64,000 nucleotides of DNA from QHXW01 sp035280425 (GTDB taxonomy: Bacteria > Acidobacteriota > Terriglobia > Bryobacterales > Bryobacteraceae), in contig DATEFW010000007.1 in the NCBI GenBank assembly GCA_035280425.1, positions 186,001 to 250,000 of the forward strand, written 5' to 3'. The number at the start of each line of letters is the position of its first letter. The first letter of the stretch is position 1. The notes under the pieces are model-generated. The model did no database searches. It saw only the letters and a program-made list of their open reading frames with translations, and was not told the origin of the DNA. Positions 16,956 to 25,229 of this stretch are shown here, piece after piece. Both the position numbers and the translations under genes were made by a program.

Positions 16956-17822
16956 TCATTTCAGGCTCCGCAGCCGGTCCTGCCGGCTGATGATCTGGTT
17001 GATCCGCACGCCGTAATTGCCTTCGACCACCACCACCTCGCCGCGCGCGATCACGCAGTTATTGACCACCACTTCGACCGGCTCGCTGACCGCCCGGTTC
17101 AGCTCCACGATCGAACCGGTGGTGAGCTTCAGCACTTCTTTGATCGGCAGCTCGGCGCGGCCGAATGAGACGCTCACCGGCAGCTCGACATCGAGCAAAA
17201 GGTCCATGTTGCGCGAACGCCCCGCCTGGGGTTCGGGAGCCGAAGCCTGGCCGGCTGCGGCGCCTGCGTTCTCGGCAAGTCCGGGCAAATCTGTTTCGTG
17301 ACTGCCGGGGACGGCGCCGGCGGGTTCGAGTGCCGCCACCAGCGCCGGGCTCAGGCAGACCTGCACAGACAGCTCGGCGTCGGGGTAGCGGAGCGTAACG
17401 GCGAAGCCATGTTCGGCCGCGCCGAACCGCGCGCATTCTCCGCCCTTCTCGCAATCCACTTCCTTGGCGAGGCGCGCGCCGATGGCCTGCGCGACGCCGG
17501 CGAGCGACTGGCTGAGCACCTCCAGATAGGTATTGCGGGCATCGGCTGGCTCGGCGGATTCGATTCCCGCGGCGCGGAGGGTGCGGCCTCCGATTTCCGA
17601 CCAGGTCTTTTCGGGAGCCGACACCCACATGGCGGCCTGATCCAGACCCTTGAAGAACTGCTGCCACGTAATGGTTCCGGCCGGGGGCTCGGCAGCGGGC
17701 TCCAGCGGCTCGGCCGCAAACTGGCACTCCGGACGCTGTTCGGTCATGGACTCGATGGCGCCGGCGAGCGCCCCGGTCCAGTGTTCCATCAGCCACTGAG
17801 CATTTTCGACGGTCATGCTCAA
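16956..17822 (-). CDS. Long FliN/FliY-type motor switch protein
   Basis: The C-terminal 80 residues are a clear FliN (SpoA) domain: LPVSVSFGRAELPIKEVLKL, GSIVELNRAVSEPVEVVVNN and ARGEVVVVEGNYGVRINQII. Ahead of it is a 200-residue N-terminal region without an obvious CheC-type phosphatase signature, linked by a Pro/Ala/Glu-rich stretch. The architecture recalls FliY or the long FliN proteins of other phyla. A second, short FliN is encoded at 24957-25202, so the C-ring may contain two FliN-type proteins. The start overlaps the fliA stop by 4 bases. Confidence 0.85.
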   Translation of the reverse strand: MSMTVENAQWLMEHWTGALAGAIESMTEQRPECQFAAEPLEPAAEPPAGTITWQQFFKGLDQAAMWVSAPEKTWSEIGGRTLRAAGIESAEPADARNTYLEVLSQSLAGVAQAIGARLAKEVDCEKGGECARFGAAEHGFAVTLRYPDAELSVQVCLSPALVAALEPAGAVPGSHETDLPGLAENAGAAAGQASAPEPQAGRSRNMDLLLDVELPVSVSFGRAELPIKEVLKLTTGSIVELNRAVSEPVEVVVNNCVIARGEVVVVEGNYGVRINQIISRQDRLRSLK

Positions 17823-18577
17823 ATTCCCCGCTCGGTGGGCCAGCGCCTGGCGATATAGGAGCGCAGGCGGAGCACGGCCTGCGATTTGAGCTGCGAAATG
17901 CGCGACTGGTGCAGGTTCACCACCTGGGCGATCTCGCGCAATGTCAGCTCTTCCTGGTAGTACAGGCTGATGACCGTCCGGTCCATCGAGGGCATCTGCT
18001 CGATGGCCTCGGCCAGCAGTTTCTCCAGCTCCGCGCGTTCGAGTTGCCGCGAAGGCAGATGGTCTTCGTCATCGGAAACATATTGGAGCAGGTCCTGCCC
18101 CGGATCGCCGGACGACTCCAGCGTGCCGATGTCCAGGCCCTGCAGGTCGGCGAGTTGCTGGTGGTATTCGGCCAGATCGAGTTTCAGCTCGGCCGCGATC
18201 TCTTCTTCACTGGCCTCGCGGTGCAGGCGCTGGCTCGCCGCGCGCATGGCCGCCTCCACCCGCCGCGCCATCTTGCGCTTCTGGCGGGGCGCCCAGTCGA
18301 GGTCCCGCAGGCTGTCGAGAATGGCTCCGCGAATCTTGTATTCGGCGTAAGTCTTGAGCTTGACGTTGTGGGCGGGATCGAAATGGTCGATGGCCGAGAT
18401 CAGCCCCAGCACGCCGGCCGAGATCACGTCGTCCAGACTCACGTTCTCCGGCAGCCGTTCATGAATGCGGCGGGCGATCAGGCGCACCTGCGGCAGGTGT
18501 TCCAAAATCAGCCGCTCGCGCTCTTCCGCGCTGGCCGCCGGGCTTGGGGGGTAACTGGGCATCGGCTCGGACCTCAT
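17819..18577 (-). CDS. fliA: Flagellar sigma factor FliA (sigma-28)
   Basis: This sigma factor transcribes late flagellar genes. Its 252 residues include region 2 (NVSLDDVISAGVLGLISAID, then AEYKIRGAILDSLRDLDWAP), region 3 and region 4 (YYQEELTLREIAQVVNLHQS followed by RISQLKSQAVLRLR). The DxLRDLDWAPR motif is typical of FliA/SigD. It overlaps flhF by 4 bases upstream. Three matching sigma-28 promoters are visible within this locus. Confidence 0.96.
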   Translation of the reverse strand: MRSEPMPSYPPSPAASAEERERLILEHLPQVRLIARRIHERLPENVSLDDVISAGVLGLISAIDHFDPAHNVKLKTYAEYKIRGAILDSLRDLDWAPRQKRKMARRVEAAMRAASQRLHREASEEEIAAELKLDLAEYHQQLADLQGLDIGTLESSGDPGQDLLQYVSDDEDHLPSRQLERAELEKLLAEAIEQMPSMDRTVISLYYQEELTLREIAQVVNLHQSRISQLKSQAVLRLRSYIARRWPTERGI

Positions 18578-19677
18578 GCGGCGGCCTGGGAGTCCTCGCT
18601 GCAGCCCGGCAGGATGCGTTCGAGAATCCGGCCCGCCTCGGCCGGCTCCAGATCCTCGGGAATCTGCTGGCCGGCGCTCAAAAAGGAAACCGGTTTCGAC
18701 GTGCGCACGGCTTCGCTCAGAACCGGGCCGAGCGGCCCGGTCTCATCGAGCCGCGTGAACAAGAGCTTGGAGGGACGAAAGATTTCAAACCGGTCCACCG
18801 CACGAGTAATATCGGCGGATTTCATGGATGCCGATAGGACCAGGTGCGTATCGATGTCCTGGCGCTTGGAAAGAAATCCGGCCAACTCGGCCGCGGCATC
18901 CAGATCGGCCGGCGAAAAGCCCGGAGTATCGATCAGCACCAGGTCTTTGGAGCGGTGCACATGGAGCGCCTGTTCGAGCGCACGCGTGGTCTCGACCAGC
19001 TCGAACCCGACGCCTAGAATGGCCGCATACGTGCGCATCTGGTCGGCCGCGGCGATCCGGCAGTTGTCGGCGGAAACCAGCAGCGGGGGCCGCCGCGCCG
19101 ATAATCCGTAAGTAACGGCCAGCTTGATGAGCGTGGTGGTCTTGCCGGCTCCGGGCGGGCCAACCAGTGCCACCATGGCATTGCCGGCCCCCGGGCTGCC
19201 TAAACGGGCATCCGCCCGGAAGCGCCCCAGGATTTCCTCCGCCGCGGCGCGGCCGATTGCGCCCCGCCCGGCGTGCACATCGCCCGCCCGCGCCACCGCC
19301 GATTCCACCACCTGTCCGGCCAGGCACGGATCGACCTCGCTCTCGATCAGGGCGGCGTAAATTTCGGCGGCTCCGGCGGCCAGCCATGCATGCCCGCGGC
19401 TCACCGAGCGCGCGATCGACTGGCGCATGGCGTCCATCTGCCGGCGCAGCTCGCCGATCTCGCGCGCCAGAGCCCCTTCAGGCGCTTTGCTGGGTTCGGC
19501 CGGCCGAATGGCGGAGCGCGGCTGGGTATCCGCCAGCACCACTTCCCACTCCCCCATGTGCTGCCACTCCGGCGGCGCTTTGCGCGACTGCACGATCATG
19601 GCCTCCGGCCCCAGTTCCCGGCTGCCCTCGGCCAGCGCGGCCTCGACGGTCGGCGCAAAAAACGATTTCAGGCGCAT
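18574..19677 (-). CDS. flhF: Flagellar biosynthesis GTPase FlhF
   Basis: FlhF is an SRP-type GTPase that sets the number and place of flagella. The 367-residue protein has a basic N-terminal domain, then the NG domain: P-loop VALVGPPGAGKTTTLIKLA, the DNCRIAAADQMRTYA stretch and DTPGFSP. It lies just downstream of flhA. Its usual partner FlhG (FleN/MinD-like), commonly the next gene, is absent and fliA follows directly. Confidence 0.94.
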   Translation of the reverse strand: MRLKSFFAPTVEAALAEGSRELGPEAMIVQSRKAPPEWQHMGEWEVVLADTQPRSAIRPAEPSKAPEGALAREIGELRRQMDAMRQSIARSVSRGHAWLAAGAAEIYAALIESEVDPCLAGQVVESAVARAGDVHAGRGAIGRAAAEEILGRFRADARLGSPGAGNAMVALVGPPGAGKTTTLIKLAVTYGLSARRPPLLVSADNCRIAAADQMRTYAAILGVGFELVETTRALEQALHVHRSKDLVLIDTPGFSPADLDAAAELAGFLSKRQDIDTHLVLSASMKSADITRAVDRFEIFRPSKLLFTRLDETGPLGPVLSEAVRTSKPVSFLSAGQQIPEDLEPAEAGRILERILPGCSEDSQAAA

Positions 19678-19729
19678 CCTCTCTCTCTTTCTGAACGGCT
19701 ACTGCGGTACCTGCTGCCGCGGGTTTCCA

Positions 19730-21799
19730 TCATGGAATTCCACCGAGCGAAATCACCCGCACTCCGGGCGGCATCTCGTTGTGCGAAATAAAGAACAGAT
19801 TGGGCAGCACCGGCTCCGCCATCTGGCGGAGAAAATAACGGGAGGCGGAGCTCGCAATGGCCACCACCGGCGCTTCCGGGGTGCCCAGCTTTTCGCTCAG
19901 GCGGTGCAGGATGTCCCGCATGGGCTGCGGAGCCAGGCCCAAGGTGCTTCCCTGCTCGCCGTGCTCGACCGCCTGCTCGACCAGTTGTTCGACCGCCGGG
20001 TCCACCAGATAAGCCGCCAGCTCGCCCGAGGCATTCAAATAAGGCTTGACCACGCTGCGCCGGATGGCCTGCCGGACATATTCGGTGAGCAGCACGGCAT
20101 TCCGGCTGGACGCCGCGGCTTCGCCCAATGCCTCGAGAATGGAGACCGCGTCGCGAATCGAGACGCGCTCGCGCAACAGATTCTGGAGAACGCGCTGCAC
20201 GGTAGCGAGCGGCACCAGTTTCGGCACCAGGTCTTCGACCAGGCGCGAGTTATCGAGCGACACGCGGTCGAGCAGCTTCTTGGCGTCCTGCCGCGAAAAC
20301 AGCTCATAGGCGTAACGGCGCGAGAGCTCCGACAAATGCGTGCCCAGCACGCTCACGCTGTCGACGACCGTATAACCCGCGGCGCGCGCGGCTTCGGCGG
20401 CGTCGGGCGGAATCCAGACCGCGGGCAGGCCGAACGCGGGTTCGTGCGTCGCGCGCCCGTCGATCGTTTTGGCGGTGCGTCCCGCCGCGATGGCCAGTTC
20501 CATCGACTGCGGCACCTCGTAGCGCGCGACTTCGGCGCCCTTGAGCAGCACGACGTATTCGCGGGCGCGCAGCGCCAGATTATCGGTGACGCGCACCGGC
20601 GGCAGCAGATATCCGAGATCGGCGGCCAGCTGCCGGCGGATCGCGGCGATGCGGCGCAGCAGGGGCGAGTTCTGCCCGCCTTCGGCCAGCCCGACCAGGC
20701 CCAGCCCCACTTCCACCGCCAGCGGCTCGACGCGCAGCAGCGATTCCAGATTTTCCCGGGCCGGCTCGCGCTCCGACTGCACGGCGGCCTGCTGCTCGAT
20801 CCGGTTTTTCTTGCGGAGCTCGAACCCGGCCGCTCCCAGGCCCACGCCCAGCAGCAGAAACGGAATCTTGGGAAGTCCCGGAAACGCCGCCAGCGCCACC
20901 AGCACGCCGCTTCCCAGCAGAAGCGGTTGCGCGGTCCCGAAAACCTGGCGGCGGAACTCGGCGCCCAGCCGGGCGTCGGAGCCTGCGCGCGTCACGATCA
21001 GCGCGCCCGAAATCGAGACCATCAGGGCCGGAATGACCGTGACCAGGCCGTCCCCGATAGTCAGGACCGTGTAGGTTTCGACGGCGCGGGCGAAATCCAT
21101 GCCGTTCTGAAAAACGCCGATCAGCAGGCCGGCGATGATGTTGATGCCGGTGATCAGGATGGCGGCCACCGCGTCGCGCTGCGTGAAGCGGGAAGCTCCG
21201 TCCATGGCGCCGTAGAATTCGGCTTCGCTCGCCAGCTGCTTGCGGCGGCGCCGCGCCTCGGCCTCGTCGATCAGCCCGGCGTTCAGATCCGAGTCGATGG
21301 ACATCTGCTTGCCGGGCATGGCGTCCAGAGTGAAGCGCGCGGTGACTTCCGAGATGCGCACTGCGCCGTGATTGATGACCACGTACTGGATGGCGATGAG
21401 CACCAGAAAGATCACCGCGCCCACAATGTAATTGCCGCCCACCACGAAATTGCCGAACGCCTGGATGACCTCGCCGGCGGCGCCTGTGCCGGTATTGCCG
21501 TTGAGCAGAATCAGGCGCGAGGAAGAAATATTGAGCGCCAGGCGGAACAGGGTGAGCAGCAGCAGCGTGGTCGGAAACACGCTGAACTCGACCGGGCGCA
21601 GAATGTACATCGCGACCATCAGGACCACGACCGATAGCATGATGTCGGCCACCAGCAGGACATCGAGCAGAAAACCCGGTATGGGGGTAATGAGCGCCAG
21701 GATGATGGCCAGCACCGCGATGGGCACGGCCATCTCGCTCCAGGAGAGGGCCAGCGCGCCGGCCGCGGGTTTCATGACGAGGGCTTTCGATTCCGCCAT
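19730..21799 (-). CDS. flhA: Flagellar export gate protein FlhA
   Basis: FlhA is the major membrane component of the flagellar type III export gate. Its 689 residues comprise about eight N-terminal helices (for example MAVPIAVLAIILALITPIPG onward), the FHIPEP-region sequence with MPGKQMSIDSDLNAGLIDEA, and a cytoplasmic domain with the export-substrate binding sites (about 350-689). Length and order are normal. It starts 3 bases after flhB ends. Confidence 0.96.
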   Translation of the reverse strand: MAESKALVMKPAAGALALSWSEMAVPIAVLAIILALITPIPGFLLDVLLVADIMLSVVVLMVAMYILRPVEFSVFPTTLLLLTLFRLALNISSSRLILLNGNTGTGAAGEVIQAFGNFVVGGNYIVGAVIFLVLIAIQYVVINHGAVRISEVTARFTLDAMPGKQMSIDSDLNAGLIDEAEARRRRKQLASEAEFYGAMDGASRFTQRDAVAAILITGINIIAGLLIGVFQNGMDFARAVETYTVLTIGDGLVTVIPALMVSISGALIVTRAGSDARLGAEFRRQVFGTAQPLLLGSGVLVALAAFPGLPKIPFLLLGVGLGAAGFELRKKNRIEQQAAVQSEREPARENLESLLRVEPLAVEVGLGLVGLAEGGQNSPLLRRIAAIRRQLAADLGYLLPPVRVTDNLALRAREYVVLLKGAEVARYEVPQSMELAIAAGRTAKTIDGRATHEPAFGLPAVWIPPDAAEAARAAGYTVVDSVSVLGTHLSELSRRYAYELFSRQDAKKLLDRVSLDNSRLVEDLVPKLVPLATVQRVLQNLLRERVSIRDAVSILEALGEAAASSRNAVLLTEYVRQAIRRSVVKPYLNASGELAAYLVDPAVEQLVEQAVEHGEQGSTLGLAPQPMRDILHRLSEKLGTPEAPVVAIASSASRYFLRQMAEPVLPNLFFISHNEMPPGVRVISLGGIP

Positions 21800-21802
21800 G
21801 CC

Positions 21803-22873
21803 TTATGCCACCCCCGGCAGCCGGCCGTGCATCAGCCGGTAGAGATACGCCAGAATCTCGGCGACCGCGCGGTACAGGTGCGCCGGGATCTCCTGGCCGA
21901 CGGCAGCCGAGCCGTAAAGCGCCTGCGCCAGCGGCGGATTTTCGATGACCGGAACCTGGTGCTCGACCGCCTTGGCGCGGATGCGCAGCGCCAGATAATT
22001 TTTGCCCTTGGCCACGACCACCGGAGCGGCCATGGATTCCGAGCGGTAGCGGATGGCCACGGCGTAGTGCGTGGGATTCATGATCACCGCGGTCGCGGTG
22101 GGAACTTCCTTCATCATCTGGCGGCGCAGCAGGTCGCGGCGCAGCCGGCGGATGCGCTGCTTGATTTGCGGATCGCCTTCGGATTCCTTGGCCTCATCGC
22201 GCAGTTCCTGGCGGCTCATGCGCAGTTCCTGGTTGTAGCGGCGGCGCTGCCGGACCAGATCGATGACGCCGAAAACCAAAAACACCGCGGCCGCTTTCCA
22301 GAGCAGCTGCTGGATCGCCGCGCCGACTTCGCGCGCCCCCGCCTCGACGCCCGCCAGCGGCAGCCGGAAAAACGTTTCGTAACTCGCGCGCGCGATCACG
22401 TACACCGCATAACCGAACAGAGGAACCAGCGCCGCGGCTTGCAGCATGGAAGGCAGGTTCTGGTGCGGCAGCTCGCGCAGCTTGCGGCCGGGATTGAGGC
22501 GCGCGAAATCGGGGGCCAGCTTCTTGAGGCTCACGCCCATTTTGGTGGCAGCCAGTTGCACCGCGAGCGTGACCGCTAATAACAGCGCGCCGGCCACGGC
22601 CAGCGGCAGAAAAACGCGGCGGGCCACGCCTACAGCCAGGTTTTGGACGGCCGGGGCGGTAAGGTCGAGCGTGAAGGCGCCGGCCATCAGCCAGCGCATG
22701 GTCTGGCGCATCCCCGTGATCCACGCCGAGCCCCAGGCAGCCAGCATGGCGGTCAGCGCCAGAAACTGCAGCGCGCCCACCATCTCGCGCGCCGCGGGGA
22801 AATTTCCTTCGCGGCGCGCTTTTTCGAGGCGCTTGGGTGTCGGCTGCTCGGTTTTCTGGCTGCGGTCCGCCAT
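21803..22873 (-). CDS. flhB: Flagellar export switch protein FlhB
   Basis: FlhB switches export specificity from rod/hook to filament proteins by cleaving itself. The NPTH autocleavage site is at residues 266-269 (VIMNPTHYAVAIRY), close to its position in other FlhB proteins. Four transmembrane segments precede it and the basic N-terminus starts with SQKTEQPTPKRLEKARREGN, the family signature. The 356-residue length is normal. Confidence 0.96.
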   Translation of the reverse strand: MADRSQKTEQPTPKRLEKARREGNFPAAREMVGALQFLALTAMLAAWGSAWITGMRQTMRWLMAGAFTLDLTAPAVQNLAVGVARRVFLPLAVAGALLLAVTLAVQLAATKMGVSLKKLAPDFARLNPGRKLRELPHQNLPSMLQAAALVPLFGYAVYVIARASYETFFRLPLAGVEAGAREVGAAIQQLLWKAAAVFLVFGVIDLVRQRRRYNQELRMSRQELRDEAKESEGDPQIKQRIRRLRRDLLRRQMMKEVPTATAVIMNPTHYAVAIRYRSESMAAPVVVAKGKNYLALRIRAKAVEHQVPVIENPPLAQALYGSAAVGQEIPAHLYRAVAEILAYLYRLMHGRLPGVA

Positions 22874-23626
22874 CTAGTTCCCCGCCATCCGGCTCACCAC
22901 CCGCAGGGTCTCGCGCGCGCCGGCGGCATAGATACGCGGATAAAGCACGGCCAGCGCGGCCAGCATGGCAAGCGCGGTCATCATCTTGGCCGGAAATGCC
23001 AGCGCCACCAGTTGCAATTGCGCGTGCAGGCGTCCGAGCAGCGCCAGCGCGATATCCACCAGCGCCAGCAGAGCCACGACCGGCAGAGCCAGCCGCAGAC
23101 CGGCCGAAAAGATTCCGGCGCTGAGCTTGACGAGCGCCATAGCCGCAGGGCCGCTCACGCGGAACGAGCCCGGCGGGTAGCTGGTGAGGCTCGTGGCAAA
23201 AATGCGCAGGATCTCACGGTCCAGGCCGAGAGCGAAAAACATCAGCCCGGCAATCAGCTCGGCCAGCACCAGCAGCACGGTGGCGTCGGCCTGGGTGGCC
23301 GGATCGATGGTCGAGGCATAACCGTAGCCGGCCTGCAGGCCGGCGATCTGCGCGGCCATGAGAAAAATTTCGTTGAGCGACGCGACCGCGAGGCCAACCG
23401 CGATTCCCAGGGCGGCTTCGGCGGCCAGCGTCACGACGAACCATCCGAGCGCCGGCGGTGCGGCAACCGCAGGCCACTCGCGATAAAGGGCCAGGGTGAA
23501 GCCCAGCGCCAGCACCACGCGCACGGCGTCGGGACCGTTTTTTCCGCCGGGCAGAGGCACGAAAGAAAAGAAACCGGCCACGCGCGCCAGCACCAATAGA
23601 AAAGCGAGAAGCAAGGTGGCGTCCAT
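22874..23626 (-). CDS. fliR: Flagellar biosynthetic protein FliR
   Basis: FliR is a membrane subunit of the FliPQR export channel. Its 250 residues are almost entirely hydrophobic helices, with the motif VASLNEIFLMAAQIAGLQAG typical of the family. It ends at the base before flhB begins and starts 1 base after the fliQ stop, matching the universal fliPQR-flhB order. Confidence 0.92.
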   Translation of the reverse strand: MDATLLLAFLLVLARVAGFFSFVPLPGGKNGPDAVRVVLALGFTLALYREWPAVAAPPALGWFVVTLAAEAALGIAVGLAVASLNEIFLMAAQIAGLQAGYGYASTIDPATQADATVLLVLAELIAGLMFFALGLDREILRIFATSLTSYPPGSFRVSGPAAMALVKLSAGIFSAGLRLALPVVALLALVDIALALLGRLHAQLQLVALAFPAKMMTALAMLAALAVLYPRIYAAGARETLRVVSRMAGN

Positions 23627-23627
23627 A

Positions 23628-23906
23628 TCAGTGCCCGTAGCGGCCCAGGTCGCCCATCACCGCGATGGCGTAGGCCGCGAGCTTTTTGATCATCCAGGGC
23701 ATCAGCAGCAGGGTGCTGGCCAGAAAGACGCCCAGCCGCGGGATCGTCGAGAACGCCGAGTCCTGGATCGAGGTCACAATCTGGACCAGGCTGATCACGA
23801 TTCCGGCGGCAAAACCGATAAGCAATAAGGGGGCGCTCAGCCACAGCGTGGTCAAAAGCGCCTGGCGCAGGATGTCCACCACCTGATCGGCCGTCATTTG
23901 CGGCAC
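23628..23906 (-). CDS. fliQ: Flagellar biosynthetic protein FliQ
   Basis: This 92-residue protein has two transmembrane helices separated by the conserved loop SLVQIVTSIQDSAFSTIPR. It is a small subunit of the export channel with FliP and FliR. Size and gene position between fliP and fliR make the assignment firm. Confidence 0.94.
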   Translation of the reverse strand: MPQMTADQVVDILRQALLTTLWLSAPLLLIGFAAGIVISLVQIVTSIQDSAFSTIPRLGVFLASTLLLMPWMIKKLAAYAIAVMGDLGRYGH

Positions 23907-23913
23907 CTCCGGC

Positions 23914-24654
23914 TCATGAATAGAAACTCCGGATGAGCGAGCCCACCACCAGATTCCAGCCGTCCACCAGCACGAACAGCAGAATCTTGAACGGCGCCGA
24001 GACCATGACCGGCGGCAGTTGCACCATACCGATCGAGAGCGTGACCGAAGCCACCACCAGATCGATGATCAGAAACGGCAAAAACAGCACCGCGCCGATC
24101 TGAAAGCCGGTCTTGAGCTCCGAGAGAATGTAGGCCGGGATCAGTACCCCCAGCTCGAGGTCGGCGGGCGTGCGCGGCGCCGGGCGGTGCGACGCTTCGA
24201 GAAACAACCGGATGTCTTTTTCGCGCGCGAAACGCACCAGAAACGCACGCAACGGCTGCGCGCCCTGATCGAAAGCCTGTTCGTAGGTGATCTGCCCCTT
24301 TTCGAGCGGCTCCCAGGCTTTGTGATAGATGTCGGAGGCCACCGGCTGCATGATCAGCATGGTCAGAAACAGCGATAGCCCGACCAGCACCTGGTTCGAC
24401 GGCGTGGATTGCGTCCCCAGCGCCTGCCGCAGAAAATGCAGCACGACGGTGAGGCGCAGAAACGGCGTGATGGACATCAGGGCCGCCGGCAGCAGGGTGA
24501 GGGCGGTCAGCAGCAGGATGATCTGCATGGGCACGCCCAGGCCGCCCGGCTGGCCGGGATGAATGCCCAGTAAAGACGCCGACGGAGATGCGGCCCAGCT
24601 CCGCGCGGGCGCCAACCCCGCAGCCGCCAGCGCCGCGAGCGTCCGCGGTTTCAT
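23914..24654 (-). CDS. fliP: Flagellar biosynthetic protein FliP
   Basis: FliP is the main subunit of the export channel. I place the start at the ATG 24652-24654, overlapping the fliO stop (ATGA), which gives 246 residues and a cleavable signal peptide (MKPRTLAALAAAGLAPARSW); the longer upstream frame runs through fliO. Recognisable family stretches are LMSITPFLRLTVVLHFLRQA, LFLTMLIMQPVASDIYHKAW and LIIDLVVASVTLSIGMVQLP. Confidence 0.95.
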   Translation of the reverse strand: MKPRTLAALAAAGLAPARSWAASPSASLLGIHPGQPGGLGVPMQIILLLTALTLLPAALMSITPFLRLTVVLHFLRQALGTQSTPSNQVLVGLSLFLTMLIMQPVASDIYHKAWEPLEKGQITYEQAFDQGAQPLRAFLVRFAREKDIRLFLEASHRPAPRTPADLELGVLIPAYILSELKTGFQIGAVLFLPFLIIDLVVASVTLSIGMVQLPPVMVSAPFKILLFVLVDGWNLVVGSLIRSFYS

Positions 24655-24953
24655 CCGCGATCGCCCGCTGCGGCCCGGAGGGCGGTTGCGCCGGCCGTCG
24701 AGGCTACGTTGTCGAGTACGTGAAGTCCCCCGGGAGACTGCGCCACCACGATGGCGCGGTCGTCCACGCGGACCAGGTAAAGAGCATGCTGCGGCGCGAG
24801 CGCCAGCCGTTCGATGGTTTCCAGACGCCGCGACGTTCTGCGGAAGCTCGCGCGGCGAAACCCCAGCGCGCCCTTGCGCCGCAGCCACCACAACGCCAGG
24901 CCGAAAACCGCCGCCACCGCCAGCAGCGCCGGCGCCGGATCCATCCATTCCAT
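24651..24953 (-). CDS. fliO: Flagellar biosynthesis protein FliO
   Basis: FliO assists assembly of the FliP ring. This 100-residue protein has one N-terminal helix (ALLAVAAVFGLALWWL), a basic segment, and the FliO-type domain with IERLALAPQHALYLVRVDDR. It lies 3 bases after the short fliN gene and overlaps fliP by 4 bases. Sequence conservation in this family is low, so the name also leans on position. Confidence 0.83.
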   Translation of the reverse strand: MEWMDPAPALLAVAAVFGLALWWLRRKGALGFRRASFRRTSRRLETIERLALAPQHALYLVRVDDRAIVVAQSPGGLHVLDNVASTAGATALRAAAGDRG

Positions 24954-24956
24954 GGT

Positions 24957-25202
24957 CTAATCCTCGCTTGTGAAGTCCGTAATCCGAACCCCGATGTTGT
25001 TTTCGATCAGCACGATCTCGCCGAATCCCACGAGCTTTCCACCGATATACAAATCGATGTTTTCGCCCGCCGAGCGAGTCAGGCCGACCACGTGACCGGC
25101 CGCGAGCTCGAGCAACTCCCGCACCGTCATGGTGCGGCGATCGAGCTCCACGTCGACCTCAACTTTTACATCGGCGAAACGCGTAATTTCCGATAGGGCC
25201 AT
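24957..25202 (-). CDS. fliN: Flagellar motor switch protein FliN (short form)
   Basis: The 81-residue protein is essentially only the FliN SpoA domain: KVEVDVELDRRTMTVRELLE, HVVGLTRSAGENIDLYIGGK and IVLIENNIGVRITDF. It forms the lower part of the C-ring and docks FliH. It sits at the head of the fliN-fliO-fliP-fliQ-fliR-flhB-flhA series, the usual place for fliN, 27 bases after flgE. Confidence 0.95.
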   Translation of the reverse strand: MALSEITRFADVKVEVDVELDRRTMTVRELLELAAGHVVGLTRSAGENIDLYIGGKLVGFGEIVLIENNIGVRITDFTSED

Positions 25203-25229
25203 GGCCTTACTTTGTGTTCCGGTGCTTAG

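Noticed and set aside
19427..21637. 736-residue plus-strand open frame opposite flhA and flhF
   Set aside because: It is His/Gln/Arg-rich without motifs and lies wholly against conserved flhA; it is a frame shadow.
24655..24948. N-terminal 98-residue extension of FliP
   Set aside because: It lies entirely over fliO, is Gly/Arg-rich and unconserved; the ATG at 24654 gives a standard FliP with signal peptide.
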